DNA of 64,000 nucleotides from Curvibacter sp. GWA2_64_110 (GTDB taxonomy: Bacteria > Pseudomonadota > Gammaproteobacteria > Burkholderiales > Burkholderiaceae_C), in assembly GCA_001797315.1 (NCBI GenBank), contig MGPC01000018.1, positions 186,001-250,000 of the forward strand. The letters run 5' to 3'. Below, piece by piece: positions 32,990 through 43,115 of the stretch; the first letter of the stretch is position 1, and every line of letters starts with the position of its first letter. The notes beneath the pieces are model-generated. The model worked only from the letters and a program-made list of their open reading frames with translations, was not told where the DNA came from and did no database searches. The position numbers and the translations under genes are program-made.

Positions 32990-34264
32990 TCATGACTTTT
33001 TCTGCCAAATTGCCGCAAAAAAGCCGTCGGTTTGATGCTTGTGCGGCCACAGGCGCAGGTATTTCTGGCCGCTTTCGCCGCCGCTGCACAGGCTGGCGGC
33101 ACCGTCCACCTTCAGTTGAGCCAGGAGTTCACCGGCTTCCAGCGGCTGGAAGTCGCTGTGGGCGGTGGAAAAGGCCTCGGCAATGGCCTCGTTTTCCTGC
33201 GGCAGGATGCTGCAGGTGGCGTAGACCAGCCGGCCACCCGGCTTGAGCAGGCGTGCCGCGCTGGCCAGGATGGCGGCCTGCTTGACGGTCATCTCCTGCA
33301 CCGCCTGCAGGTTCTGGCGCCATTTCAGGTCCGGGTTGCGCCGCAGCGTCCCCAGGCCGGAGCAGGGTGCGTCCACCAGCACGCGGTCGAGCTTGCCGGC
33401 CAGGCGCTTGATGCGATCGTCGCGCTCATGGGCAATGGCGGCGGGGTGCACGTTCGAGAGGCCGCTGCGTGCCAACCGCGGCTTCAAGGCCTCCAGCCGG
33501 TGGGCCGAGGTATCGAAGGCATAGAGCCGGCCGGTGCTGCGCATGGCCGCACCGATGGCCAGCGTCTTGCCACCGGCACCGGCACAGAAATCGGCCACCA
33601 TCTCGCCGCGCTTGGCCTCCAGCAGCAGGGCCAGCAGCTGCGAGCCTTCGTCCTGCACCTCGATGGCGCCGCGGGTGAAGGCATCGAGCTTGTTCAGGGG
33701 CGGTTTGCCCTCAATGCGCAGGCCCCAGGGCGAGTATGGCGTCGGCACGGCCTTGATGCCGGCGGCCTGCAATTCCTTCTGGACCGCCTCACGCTTGGCC
33801 AGCTGGGTGTTGACGCGCAGGTCCAGGCCAGCGCCCAGGTTGAGGCTGTCGACCAGCGGCCAGAAGCCGTCGCCCAGCTGCTCCTTGAGCGGTTGCACCA
33901 GCCAGTCGGGCAGGTTGTGGCGATGCCGGTCCATCAGCTCTTCCGGCTTGACCTGGTCGCACTGGTCGAGCCACTGCTTTTCCTGCTCGGTCAGCGCACT
34001 CTTGAGGAAATCGCGCGGACCGTAGAAGCCGAGGATGGCCAGACGCCGTTCTTTCGGGCCGCTGCCTGAGAGCGCCAACTGGTCGAACAGCAGCTTTTTG
34101 CGCAACACGGTGTAGACGGTTTCGGCCAGCGTGGCGCGCTCGCGCGGCCCCAGGCTGCGGTGGTCACGGAAAAAACGCGACACGATGGCGTCGGCCGGAT
34201 GATCGAATTTGAGGGTGAGCCGGACGAGCTCGGAGCAGACGTCCAGCAGGGATTTGGGATGCAT
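32990..34264 (-). CDS. RsmB/NOP-family rRNA methyltransferase
   Basis: VADFCAGAGGKTLAIG, VDAPCSGLGTLRRNPDLKW; start at MHPKSLLDV. Confidence 0.9.
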   Translation of the reverse strand: MHPKSLLDVCSELVRLTLKFDHPADAIVSRFFRDHRSLGPRERATLAETVYTVLRKKLLFDQLALSGSGPKERRLAILGFYGPRDFLKSALTEQEKQWLDQCDQVKPEELMDRHRHNLPDWLVQPLKEQLGDGFWPLVDSLNLGAGLDLRVNTQLAKREAVQKELQAAGIKAVPTPYSPWGLRIEGKPPLNKLDAFTRGAIEVQDEGSQLLALLLEAKRGEMVADFCAGAGGKTLAIGAAMRSTGRLYAFDTSAHRLEALKPRLARSGLSNVHPAAIAHERDDRIKRLAGKLDRVLVDAPCSGLGTLRRNPDLKWRQNLQAVQEMTVKQAAILASAARLLKPGGRLVYATCSILPQENEAIAEAFSTAHSDFQPLEAGELLAQLKVDGAASLCSGGESGQKYLRLWPHKHQTDGFFAAIWQKKS

Positions 34265-34280
34265 AGGGGAGAATTGTCCC

Positions 34281-34556
34281 ATGCTTGAGGAAAAACTCCC
34301 CCCCTTGGTCGAAACCCGCCCCGGCATCTATCGCCACTACAAGAACCTGATGTACGAGGTGCTGGGCACGGTGCGCCACAGCGAGACACTGGAGCCGATG
34401 ACGCTGTACCGCGCGCTCTATGGCGAGCGTGGCCTGTGGGTGCGGCCGGCGGCGATGTTTGGCGAAGAGGTGGTGATCGACGGCGTGCGGCAGCCGCGTT
34501 TCACCTGGGTTTCAGAACAAAATCAGCAGCAAGCTCCCGAAGAACCTGCGCAATAA
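34281..34556 (+). CDS. DUF1653 domain protein
   Basis: GIYRHYKNLMYEVLGTVRHSETLEPMTLYRALYGERGLWVRPAAMF. Confidence 0.85.
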   Translation: MLEEKLPPLVETRPGIYRHYKNLMYEVLGTVRHSETLEPMTLYRALYGERGLWVRPAAMFGEEVVIDGVRQPRFTWVSEQNQQQAPEEPAQ

Positions 34557-34557
34557 G

Positions 34558-35139
34558 CTATTGTTTTTGCAGCAGTTCGGCCACCGCCCGCGGGTAGATG
34601 AGGTGTTCCTGCGTCAGCACGCGCGCCGCCAGCGTGTGCTCGTCGTCGTCCGGCAGCACCGGCACCACGGCCTGCGCCAGGATGGGACCGTGGTCGAGTT
34701 CGGCGGTCACCTGGTGCACGGTGGCGCCGGCGAACTTGCAGCCGGCTTCGATCGCGCGCTGGTGCGTGTGCAGGCCCGGGAAGGCGGGCAGCAGCGAGGG
34801 ATGGATGTTGAGCAGCCGACCCTCGTAATGACTCACAAAACCGGGCGTGAGAATGCGCATGAAGCCGGCCAGCACCACCAGCGCCGGCTGGTACGCATCG
34901 ATGACGGCCATCAGCGCGGCGTCGAAGGCTTCGCGCGAGTCGTAGCGCTTGTGGTCCAGCACCTCGGTGGCGATGCCCTGCTCGCGGGCGAACAGCAACC
35001 CCTTGGCATCGGCCTTGTTGCTGAGGACGGCGGCCACGCGAGCCCCCAGTTTGTCTTGCCAGCGCTCGCGCTCGGCGGTCTTGACGATGGCGGCCATATT
35101 GGAGCCGCCGCCGGAAATCAGGATGACGATGTTTTTCAT
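34558..35139 (-). CDS. purN: Phosphoribosylglycinamide formyltransferase
   Basis: IVILISGGGSNMAAIV...LAGFMRILTPGFV...NIHPSLLPAFPGLHTH. Confidence 0.95.
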   Translation of the reverse strand: MKNIVILISGGGSNMAAIVKTAERERWQDKLGARVAAVLSNKADAKGLLFAREQGIATEVLDHKRYDSREAFDAALMAVIDAYQPALVVLAGFMRILTPGFVSHYEGRLLNIHPSLLPAFPGLHTHQRAIEAGCKFAGATVHQVTAELDHGPILAQAVVPVLPDDDEHTLAARVLTQEHLIYPRAVAELLQKQ

Positions 35140-35339
35140 TTCTTGCTTCTGAGCCAGACCGGATTGTGCACGGCCAGACGCCCCGACCGCAAAGATGCCG
35201 CACAGGGAACACCGCAGGCCCGGCTCCGGGGCGCGCCTCTCCTCTGTCGCGGTTTGGACAGGCGGATGCGAACGATCGTGCTAAAAATGCAAACTTGAGC
35301 TCGCGAAATGAATCAGCGCAGCCTGTTTGGAGACCCTCT

Positions 35340-36521
35340 ATGGATTTGGCATTTACCCCTGAAGAGCAGAAGTTCCGCGAAGACATCCGCGCCTGGGTGC
35401 GCGACAACCTGCCGGCCGAGATTGCCCACAAGGTGCACAACGCCCTGCACCTGACGCGCGACGATATGCAGCGCTGGGCCAAGATCCTGGGCAAGAAGGG
35501 CTGGCTCGGCTGGGGCTGGCCCAAGCAGTTCGGCGGCCCGGGCTGGAACGCGGTGCAGAAGCACCTGTTCGAAGAAGAATGCGCCCTGGCCGGCGCGCCG
35601 CGCGTGGTGCCCTTCGGGCCCGTGATGGTGGCGCCCGTCATCATGGCCTTCGGCAGCCCGGAGCAGCAGCAACGTTTCCTGCCCGGCATCGCCAGCGGCG
35701 AAGTCTGGTGGAGCCAGGGTTACAGCGAACCGGGCTCCGGTTCCGACCTGGCTTCGGTCAAGACCCGCGCCGAACGCAAGGGCGACAAGTACATCGTCAA
35801 CGGCCAGAAGACCTGGACCACGCTGGGCCAGTACGGCGAATGGATCTTCTGCCTGGTGCGCACCAGCAACGAGGGCAAGCCGCAGACCGGCATTTCCTTC
35901 CTGTTGATCGACATGAAGTCGCCCGGCGTCACCGTGCGCCCGATCAAGCTGCTCGACGGCGAGTGCGAGGTCAACGAGGTGTTCTTCGACAACGTCGAAG
36001 TGCCGGCCGAGAACCTGATCGGCGAAGAAAACAAGGGCTGGACCTACGCCAAGCACCTGCTCTCGCATGAGCGCACCAACATCGCCGATGTCAACCGCGC
36101 CAAGCGCGAACTGGAGCGCCTGAAACGCATCGCCAAGGCCGAAGGCGTCTACGACGACGTGCGTTTCCGCGACGAGATCGCCAAGCTGGAAGTGGACGTG
36201 GTGGCCCTGGAGATGCTGGTGCTGCGCGTGCTCTCGGCCGAGAAGTCCGGCAAGAACTCGCTCGACATCGCCGGCCTGCTGAAGATCCGCGGCAGCGAAA
36301 TCCAGCAGCGCTACAGCGAACTCATGATGCTGGCCGCCGGCCCTTATGCCGTGCCGCTGATCCGCGAGGCGATGGAAGCCGGCTGGCAGGGCGACTATCC
36401 CGGCGGCCTGCTGGCCAATGCCCCGCTGGCCTCGACCTACTTCAACATGCGCAAGACCACCATCTACGGCGGCAGCAACGAAGTGCAACGCAACATCGTC
36501 GCGCAGACGATTCTCGGCTGA
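35340..36521 (+). CDS. Acyl-CoA dehydrogenase
   Basis: YSEPGSGSDLAS; C-terminal YGGSNEVQRNIVAQTILG; start MDLAFTPEEQ. Confidence 0.93.
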   Translation: MDLAFTPEEQKFREDIRAWVRDNLPAEIAHKVHNALHLTRDDMQRWAKILGKKGWLGWGWPKQFGGPGWNAVQKHLFEEECALAGAPRVVPFGPVMVAPVIMAFGSPEQQQRFLPGIASGEVWWSQGYSEPGSGSDLASVKTRAERKGDKYIVNGQKTWTTLGQYGEWIFCLVRTSNEGKPQTGISFLLIDMKSPGVTVRPIKLLDGECEVNEVFFDNVEVPAENLIGEENKGWTYAKHLLSHERTNIADVNRAKRELERLKRIAKAEGVYDDVRFRDEIAKLEVDVVALEMLVLRVLSAEKSGKNSLDIAGLLKIRGSEIQQRYSELMMLAAGPYAVPLIREAMEAGWQGDYPGGLLANAPLASTYFNMRKTTIYGGSNEVQRNIVAQTILG

Positions 36522-36545
36522 TCGCAGCAGGAACAGGAGAACAAC

Positions 36546-37661
36546 ATGGATTTCGATTTCACCGACGACCAGCAGCAACTGCGTGACGCCGTGCACAAAT
36601 GGGTGGAGAAGGGCTACAGCTTCGAACGCCGCCGTGCCACGGAAGCTGCGGGCGGTTTCTCGCGCGAAGCCTTCAACGAACTGGCTGAGCTCGGCCTGTG
36701 CGGCCTCTACATCCCGGAAGATGACGGCGGCCTCGGCATGGGCCCGGTCGACGGCATGGTGGTGATGGAAGAGCTGGGGCGCGGCATCGTGCTCGAACCG
36801 CTGGCGCACAGCCTGATCGCCGGCGGCGTGCTCGCCGGCTACGCGGGTGCCGAACTCAAGGCAGCCTGGCTGCCGCGCATCGCCTCGGGCGAGGCGCTGG
36901 TGGTGCTGGCGCAGCAGGAGCGCCGTGCACGCTACAAGCTCGATGTGTGCGATGCCCAAGCAACCCAGACCGCCAATGGCTGGACCGTTTCCGGTACCAA
37001 GAACGTGGTGCCGGCCGGCGACCAGGCCGACGCCTTCCTGGTGCCGGCCAACGCGAACGGCAAGATCGCCCTGTTTCTGGTCGAACGCAGCGCTGCCGGC
37101 GTCACCACGCGCGGTTACGGCACGCAGGACGGCGGCCGCGCGGCCGACGTGGTGCTGGCCAATGCGCCGGCGCAACTGGTCACGCTGGAGGGCCTGACGG
37201 CGCTGGAGCACGCGGTGGACATCGGCATTGCCGCCACCTGCGCCGAAGCGGTCGGCGTGATGGACCAGACGCTGGCGGCCACGCTGGAATACCTGAACAC
37301 ACGCAAGCAGTTTGGCGTGGTAATCGCCAGCTTCCAGGCCTTGCGCCACCGCGTCGCCGACATGAAGATGCAGCTGGAACTGGCGCGCTCGATGAGCTAC
37401 TACGCCAGCCTCAAGCTCAATGCCCCGGCGGAAGAGCGCCGCCGCGCCATGGCGCGTGCCAAGTACCAGTTGGGCCAGTCGATGCGTTTTGTCGGCCAGC
37501 AGGCGGTGCAGCTGCACGGTGGCATCGGCGTGACCGACGAGCTCATCGTCAGCCACTACTTCAAGAAGCTGACGCAACTGGAAATGACCTTCGGCGACAG
37601 CCTGCACCAGCTGGGCGAGGTGTCGGCGCGCATGCAGGAGACGGCCGGCGTATTTGCCTGA
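36546..37661 (+). CDS. Acyl-CoA dehydrogenase
   Basis: MDFDFTDDQQQLRDAV...QLHGGIGVTDE. Confidence 0.9.
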   Translation: MDFDFTDDQQQLRDAVHKWVEKGYSFERRRATEAAGGFSREAFNELAELGLCGLYIPEDDGGLGMGPVDGMVVMEELGRGIVLEPLAHSLIAGGVLAGYAGAELKAAWLPRIASGEALVVLAQQERRARYKLDVCDAQATQTANGWTVSGTKNVVPAGDQADAFLVPANANGKIALFLVERSAAGVTTRGYGTQDGGRAADVVLANAPAQLVTLEGLTALEHAVDIGIAATCAEAVGVMDQTLAATLEYLNTRKQFGVVIASFQALRHRVADMKMQLELARSMSYYASLKLNAPAEERRRAMARAKYQLGQSMRFVGQQAVQLHGGIGVTDELIVSHYFKKLTQLEMTFGDSLHQLGEVSARMQETAGVFA

Positions 37662-37671
37662 ACGGGGCACA

Positions 37672-37762
37672 CCCCCAGGCTGCGCGCACTTCGTGTCGCT
37701 ACGCCCCCCCCTTGCAGGGGGCGACACCAGCGGCCCGGCAAAGCCGGTTCCGCGGTGTCCTG
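37672..37762 (+). repeat. C-rich intergenic repeat copy 2 (3' of acyl-CoA dehydrogenase)
   Basis: CCCCCAGGCTGCG...CCCCCCTTGCAGGGGGCG...AGCGGCCCGGCAAAGCCGGTTCCGCG. Confidence 0.85.
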
Positions 37763-37820
37763 CGATCAAACTGCTCGCGCGTTGCGAAGCCCGGGAAAGG
37801 CTGATCTATCCAGTCGCGAC

Positions 37821-38378
37821 TCAGGTGAGCAGGCGCGAGGACTTGGGCACGTGGGCCATCAGGAACTCCATCTGGTCCGCCAGGATGCGGCGGTTGCGCA
37901 GAATGAAGTCCTCCCACAAGCTGGGCACGTAGGGCGCATAGAGCAGGGGCATGTTGGCCTGCTCGGGGGTGCGGTGGCTCTTGCGGTGGTTGCAGGCGCG
38001 GCAGGCGGTGACTACGTTCATCCAGTGGTCCTGCCCGTTCTGCGCGAACGGGATGATGTGCTCGCGCGTCAGCTCGGACTCGTGAAAAGGGTCGCCGCAG
38101 TAGGCACAGATGTTGCGGTCGCGGATGAACAGCTTGCTGTTGGTCAGGCTGGGCCGCAGGTTGAAGGGGTTGATCGTGGGCACGCCCTTGGTGCCGATGA
38201 TGCTGTTGACGGCGATGATGGACTGCTGGCCGGTGATGGCGTTGTGCCCGCCATGGAACACCGCCACTTCGCCGCCGGACTCCCAGCGCACCTCATCGGC
38301 GGCGTAGTGCAGCACCGCCTCTTCGAGCGAAATCCACGACTGGGGCAAGCCCTGGGCCGACAGCTTCAAGACTTTCAA
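37821..38378 (-). CDS. HNH endonuclease
   Basis: CAYCGDPFHESELTREHIIPFAQNGQDHWMNVVTACRACNHRKS. Confidence 0.92.
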   Translation of the reverse strand: MKVLKLSAQGLPQSWISLEEAVLHYAADEVRWESGGEVAVFHGGHNAITGQQSIIAVNSIIGTKGVPTINPFNLRPSLTNSKLFIRDRNICAYCGDPFHESELTREHIIPFAQNGQDHWMNVVTACRACNHRKSHRTPEQANMPLLYAPYVPSLWEDFILRNRRILADQMEFLMAHVPKSSRLLT

Positions 38379-38551
38379 AACACGCCTCCTGACCGGTCAC
38401 AAAAACCATTCATACGGAACGCTTGCGTCTGTGGCAGCCGGCCGGGCCATGCTGCCTCGCCATGGGTCACAATATACCCTGTTTTCATGACAAATTGGCG
38501 GCAGTTGCTTTACGTTACAGCGCCGCCTGCTATCAAAACGATATCAAACCG

Positions 38552-39646
38552 ATGAAGGTCTTCCGCGGCTTCCACCACCCCGGCATCGCCCCGGCCTGTG
38601 CTTTGACCATCGGCAATTTCGATGGCGTGCACCGCGGCCACCAGGCCATGCTGGCGCTCTTGCGCAGCGAGGCGCAGCAACGCGGCGTGCCGAGTTGCGT
38701 GCTGACTTTCGAGCCGCACCCGCGCGACTATTTCGCCGGCATCGCCCACAAACCCGAAATTGCACCGGCGCGTGTGGGCACGTTGCGCGACAAGCTGACC
38801 GAGCTGGAACGCTGCGGCGCAGACCAGACCGTGGTGCTGCCCTTCGATGCGCAACTGGCCGCGCTCTCACCGCAGGCCTTCATCGACCAGGTGCTGGTGC
38901 AGGGCCTGGGCGCGCGCTATGTGCTGGTGGGCGACGACTTCCGCTTCGGCGCCAAACGCGCCGGCGACTACGCCATGCTCGATGCCGCCGGCGTAGCCTG
39001 CGGTTTCGACGTGGCCCGCATGAACAGCTACGAAGTGCATGGCCTGCGCGTGTCCAGTTCGGCCGTGCGCGCGGCACTGGGTGAGGGCCGCATGGCGGAC
39101 GCGGCGCGCCTGCTGGGCCACCCGTACCACATCTCGGGCCACGTGGTGCACGGCCGCAAGCTCGGGCGCGAACTGGGTTTCAAGACCCTGAACCTGCGCT
39201 TTGCCCACTGGAAACCGGCCGCCAGCGGCATCTTTGCCGTGCTGGTACACGGCCTGACCGAGCCACCGCCGGGCCGCCCCAAGGCGGCGAACGCCCCCTC
39301 GGGGGGCAGCGAGGACACGTCAGTGCCGAGCGTGGGGGCCTATGGCCAGCCGCTGCGCGGCGTGGCCAACCTGGGTGTACGCCCCTCGCTCGACCCCAAT
39401 GATGTGAACGGCGGGCGCGTGCTGCTGGAGACCCATTGCCTGGACTGGCCCCCCGCCCTGGGCGCCGAGGGGGCCTACGGTAAAATCATCCGCGTGGAAC
39501 TGCTGCACAAACTGCACGACGAGCTCAGATACGACAGTCTGGACGCCCTGACAGCGGGGATAACCAAGGACTGCGACGACGCACGGGCGTTTTTTGCCTC
39601 CATGCACGCCGAGACGCACCGGCAGACGACGCGCGACCGAATTTAG
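38552..39646 (+). CDS. ribF: Bifunctional riboflavin kinase/FAD synthetase
   Basis: [30 protein letters not shown]-terminal riboflavin kinase domain. Confidence 0.94.
   Translation: MKVFRGFHHPGIAPACALTIGNFDGVHRGHQAMLALLRSEAQQRGVPSCVLTFEPHPRDYFAGIAHKPEIAPARVGTLRDKLTELERCGADQTVVLPFDAQLAALSPQAFIDQVLVQGLGARYVLVGDDFRFGAKRAGDYAMLDAAGVACGFDVARMNSYEVHGLRVSSSAVRAALGEGRMADAARLLGHPYHISGHVVHGRKLGRELGFKTLNLRFAHWKPAASGIFAVLVHGLTEPPPGRPKAANAPSGGSEDTSVPSVGAYGQPLRGVANLGVRPSLDPNDVNGGRVLLETHCLDWPPALGAEGAYGKIIRVELLHKLHDELRYDSLDALTAGITKDCDDARAFFASMHAETHRQTTRDRI
39268..39340. repeat. C-rich repeat family member inside ribF
   Basis: GCCGGGCCGC...CGCCCCCTCGGGGGGCAGCGAGGACA...GAGCGTGGGGGCC, same architecture as 52261-52329. 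Confidence 0.6.
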
Positions 39647-39670
39647 ACGATCTGTCTCGACCGTCCTTGC

Positions 39671-39747
39671 CCTTGGACCAAGCTCAGGGCAGACGGCTTA
39701 CCTCTTGTGGCCCCAACCTGTGCGTTCGGGCCGAGCTTGTCGAAGCC
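39671..39747. repeat. Inverted pair of REP-like sequences between ribF and ileS
   Basis: CCTTGGACCAAGCTCAGGGCAGACGG (39671-39696) and CGTTCGGGCCGAGCTTGTCGAAGCC (39723-39747) in opposite orientation. Confidence 0.7.
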
Positions 39748-39764
39748 CTCACAACACCATCGCC

Positions 39765-42596
39765 ATGTCTGACACCAAAACCGACAAACCGGATTACCGC
39801 AACACCCTGAACCTGCCCGACACCCCCTTCCCCATGCGCGGCGACCTGCCCAAGCGCGAACCGGGCTGGGTCAAGGAGTGGGAAGACAAAGGACTCTACA
39901 AGCAGCTGCGCGCCTCGCGCGCTGGCAAGCCCAAATTCGTGCTGCACGACGGCCCGCCCTATGCCAACGGCCAGATCCACATCGGCCACGCCGTCAACAA
40001 GGTGCTGAAGGACATGATCGTCAAGGCGCGCCAGCTCAAAGGCCTGGACGCCATCTACGTGCCGGGCTGGGACTGCCACGGCCTGCCGATCGAGAACGCC
40101 ATCGAGAAACTGCATGGCCGCAACCTCTCCCGTGATGTGGTGCAGGCCAAGAGCCGCGCCTTCGCCACCGAGCAGATCGCCGGCCAGATGGCCGACTTCA
40201 AGCGTCTCGGCGTGCTTGGCGAGTGGGACAACCCGTACCGCACGATGGACTTCGGCAACGAGGCCAACGAGATCCGCGCCCTCAAACGCATCATGGAGCG
40301 CGGCTTCGTCTACCGCGGTCTGAAGCCGGTCTACTGGTGCTTCGACTGCGGCAGCTCGCTGGCCGAGTTCGAGATCGAGTACCAGGACAAGAAGAGCACC
40401 ACACTGGATGTAGGCTTCGAATGCGCCGAACCCGACAAGCTGGCCGCAGCCTTCGGCCTGCCCAAGCTGGACCAGCCGGCTTTTGCGGTGATCTGGACCA
40501 CCACCGCCTGGACCATCCCCGCCAACCAGGCGCTCAACCTGAACCCCGAGCTGGAGTACGCGCTGGTGCAGACCGAGCGCGGCCTGCTGCTGCTGGCGGC
40601 CGTGCTGGTCGACAAGTGCATGGAGCGCTACCAGCTCACGGGCGCGGTGCTGGCCACCACGCTGGGCAAGAACCTCGGACTGATCAACTTCAAGCACCCG
40701 CTGTACGACGTCGATGCGGGCTACCGCCGCTTCAGCCCGGTGTACCTGGCCGACTACGCCACCGCCGAGGACGGCACCGGTCTGGTCCACTCTTCGCCCG
40801 CCTACGGCGTGGACGACTTCAACAGCTGTGTCGCCCACGGCATGGTTTTTGATGACATCCTGAACCCGGTGCAAGGCGATGGTCGCTACGCACCCGACTT
40901 CCCGCTCTTCGGTGGCCTCAACATCTGGAAGGCGGTGCCGGTGGTGATCGAAGCGCTGCGCAATGCCGGCCGCCTGTTCGCCACCCACGACATCACGCAC
41001 AGCTACCCGCACTGCTGGCGCCACAAGACGCCGGTGATCTACCGTGCCGCCGCCCAGTGGTTCGTGCGCATGGACGAGGGTGAGGGCGTGTTCACCAAGG
41101 ACAAGGCCCCCAAGACGCTGCGCCAGGTGGCGCTCGCCGCCATCGAGGAAACCGGCTTCTTCCCCGAAAATGGCAAGGCCCGCCTGCGCGACATGATCGC
41201 CGGCCGGCCCGACTGGTGCATCTCGCGCCAGCGCAACTGGGGCGTGCCCCTGCCCTTCTTCATCCACAAGGACAGCGGCGAGCTGCACCCGCGCACCATG
41301 GCCATCATGGACCAGGCCGCCAGCATGGTGGAGGCCGGCGGCATCGAGGCCTGGAGCAAGGTCACGGCCGAGGAGATCCTGGGCGCCGCCGACGCCGTGC
41401 ACTACACCAAGGTCAACGACATCCTGGACGTCTGGTTCGACTCCGGCACCACGCACTTCCACGTGCTCAAGCACAGCCACGCCGCCCAGTCCACCTGGCC
41501 GGCCGACCTCTACCTGGAAGGGCATGACCAGCACCGCGGCTGGTTTCACTCCTCGCTGCTGACCGCCTGTGCCATGTACGACCACGCGCCCTACAAGGGC
41601 CTGCTGACGCACGGCTTCACCGTGGACGGCCAGGGCCGCAAGATGAGCAAGAGCGTGGGCAATGTGGTGGCGCCGCAGCAGATCAGCGAGAAGATGGGCG
41701 CCGAGATCATCCGCCTGTGGTGCGCCGCCACCGACTACTCGGGCGACCTCGGCATCGACGACAAGATCCTGGCGCGTGTGGTGGACGGCTACCGCCGCAT
41801 CCGCAACACGCTGCGCTTCCTGCTCGCCAACGTGAGCGATTTCGATCCGGCCAAGGATGCCGTACCGGCCGACCAGCTGCTGGAGATCGACCGCTATGCC
41901 CTGTCGCGCGCGGCCGAACTGCAGGCCGACATCCTGGCGCACTACGAGGTCTACGAGTTCCACCCGGTGGTGGCCAAGCTGCAGGTCTACTGCTCGGAAG
42001 ACCTCGGCGCCTTCTACCTGGACGTGCTGAAGGACCGCCTCTACACCACGGCACCGAAGTCGCTGGCGCGCCGCAGCGCCCAGACCGCACTGTGGCAGAT
42101 CACGCATGCCATGCTGCGCTGGATGGCACCGTTCCTGAGCTTCACCGCCGAGGAAGCCTGGAAGGTGTTCGGCAATTCCGATTCGATCTTCATGGAAACC
42201 TATTCGGCGCTGGGTACACCCGACGCCGCACTGCTCACCAAGTGGAACCGCATCCGCGAGATCCGCGACGTGGTCAACAAGGACATCGAGGCGCTGCGTG
42301 CCGACGGCAAGGTCGGCGCCTCGCTGCAAGCTGAAGTGACGCTCACCGTTGGCGCCGACGACCACGCCCTGCTGGCCAGCCTGGGCGAGGACCTGAAGTT
42401 CGTTTTCATCACATCCGCTATCAAATTGGTAGCTGGCGACGCCATATCCACGAGCGTAGAGGCCTCAAAACATGCCAAATGCGAGCGCTGCTGGCACTAC
42501 CGCGACGATGTCGGTCACGATGCGACCCACCCGACGCTGTGCGGCCGCTGCACCAGCAACCTGCACGGCGCCGGCGAAACAAGAAAGGTTGCCTGA
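39765..42596 (+). CDS. ileS: Isoleucyl-tRNA synthetase
   Basis: [17 protein letters not shown]-terminal Zn motif CERCWHYRD...CGRC; start [18 protein letters not shown]. Confidence 0.97.
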   Translation: MSDTKTDKPDYRNTLNLPDTPFPMRGDLPKREPGWVKEWEDKGLYKQLRASRAGKPKFVLHDGPPYANGQIHIGHAVNKVLKDMIVKARQLKGLDAIYVPGWDCHGLPIENAIEKLHGRNLSRDVVQAKSRAFATEQIAGQMADFKRLGVLGEWDNPYRTMDFGNEANEIRALKRIMERGFVYRGLKPVYWCFDCGSSLAEFEIEYQDKKSTTLDVGFECAEPDKLAAAFGLPKLDQPAFAVIWTTTAWTIPANQALNLNPELEYALVQTERGLLLLAAVLVDKCMERYQLTGAVLATTLGKNLGLINFKHPLYDVDAGYRRFSPVYLADYATAEDGTGLVHSSPAYGVDDFNSCVAHGMVFDDILNPVQGDGRYAPDFPLFGGLNIWKAVPVVIEALRNAGRLFATHDITHSYPHCWRHKTPVIYRAAAQWFVRMDEGEGVFTKDKAPKTLRQVALAAIEETGFFPENGKARLRDMIAGRPDWCISRQRNWGVPLPFFIHKDSGELHPRTMAIMDQAASMVEAGGIEAWSKVTAEEILGAADAVHYTKVNDILDVWFDSGTTHFHVLKHSHAAQSTWPADLYLEGHDQHRGWFHSSLLTACAMYDHAPYKGLLTHGFTVDGQGRKMSKSVGNVVAPQQISEKMGAEIIRLWCAATDYSGDLGIDDKILARVVDGYRRIRNTLRFLLANVSDFDPAKDAVPADQLLEIDRYALSRAAELQADILAHYEVYEFHPVVAKLQVYCSEDLGAFYLDVLKDRLYTTAPKSLARRSAQTALWQITHAMLRWMAPFLSFTAEEAWKVFGNSDSIFMETYSALGTPDAALLTKWNRIREIRDVVNKDIEALRADGKVGASLQAEVTLTVGADDHALLASLGEDLKFVFITSAIKLVAGDAISTSVEASKHAKCERCWHYRDDVGHDATHPTLCGRCTSNLHGAGETRKVA
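42417..42464 (+). repeat. 48-bp dispersed repeat inside ileS
   Basis: GCTATCAAATTGGTAGCTGGCGACGCCATATCCACGAGCGTAGAGGCC. Confidence 0.6.
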
Positions 42597-43093
42597 TGGC
42601 CTCACGCAAACCGCAAGGTACCGGCGGCATGCTGCAGTGGCTTGGTCTGGCCTTCATCCTGCTGCTGGCCGACCAGTTCTCCAAGGTGCTGATCCTGGGC
42701 TACTACCACCTGGGTGAAAGCACCTACGTCACGAGCTTTTTCAACATCGTGCGCGTGCACAACAGCGGCGCGGCCTTTTCCTTTCTGGCCAGCGGCTCGG
42801 GCTGGCAACGCTGGTTTTTCGTCGGCATCGCGGTGGCTGCGGTGGTCTTCATCCTGTTCATGCTGCGCTCGCACGCCGGCCAGCGGCTGTTTTCCTTCGC
42901 CCTGGCCTGCATCCTGGGCGGCGCCGTCGGCAACGTGATCGACCGCCTGCTGCACGGCTACGTGATCGACTTCCTCGACTTCCACCTGCGCGGCTGGCAC
43001 TTCCCGGCCTTCAACGTGGCCGACAGCGCCATCACCATCGGCGCGGCCTGCCTGATCCTGGACGAACTGCTGCGGGTGCGACGCAGCAGATAA
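42596..43093 (+). CDS. lspA: Lipoprotein signal peptidase
   Basis: [54 protein letters not shown]. Confidence 0.96.
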   Translation: MASRKPQGTGGMLQWLGLAFILLLADQFSKVLILGYYHLGESTYVTSFFNIVRVHNSGAAFSFLASGSGWQRWFFVGIAVAAVVFILFMLRSHAGQRLFSFALACILGGAVGNVIDRLLHGYVIDFLDFHLRGWHFPAFNVADSAITIGAACLILDELLRVRRSR

Positions 43094-43115
43094 AAACACC
43101 TCACGAGGAGACCTC

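Noticed and set aside
35313-37769. 818-aa minus-strand ORF
   Set aside because: Antisense to two acyl-CoA dehydrogenases
39684-42365. 893-aa minus-strand ORF
   Set aside because: Antisense shadow of ileS; no recognisable domain
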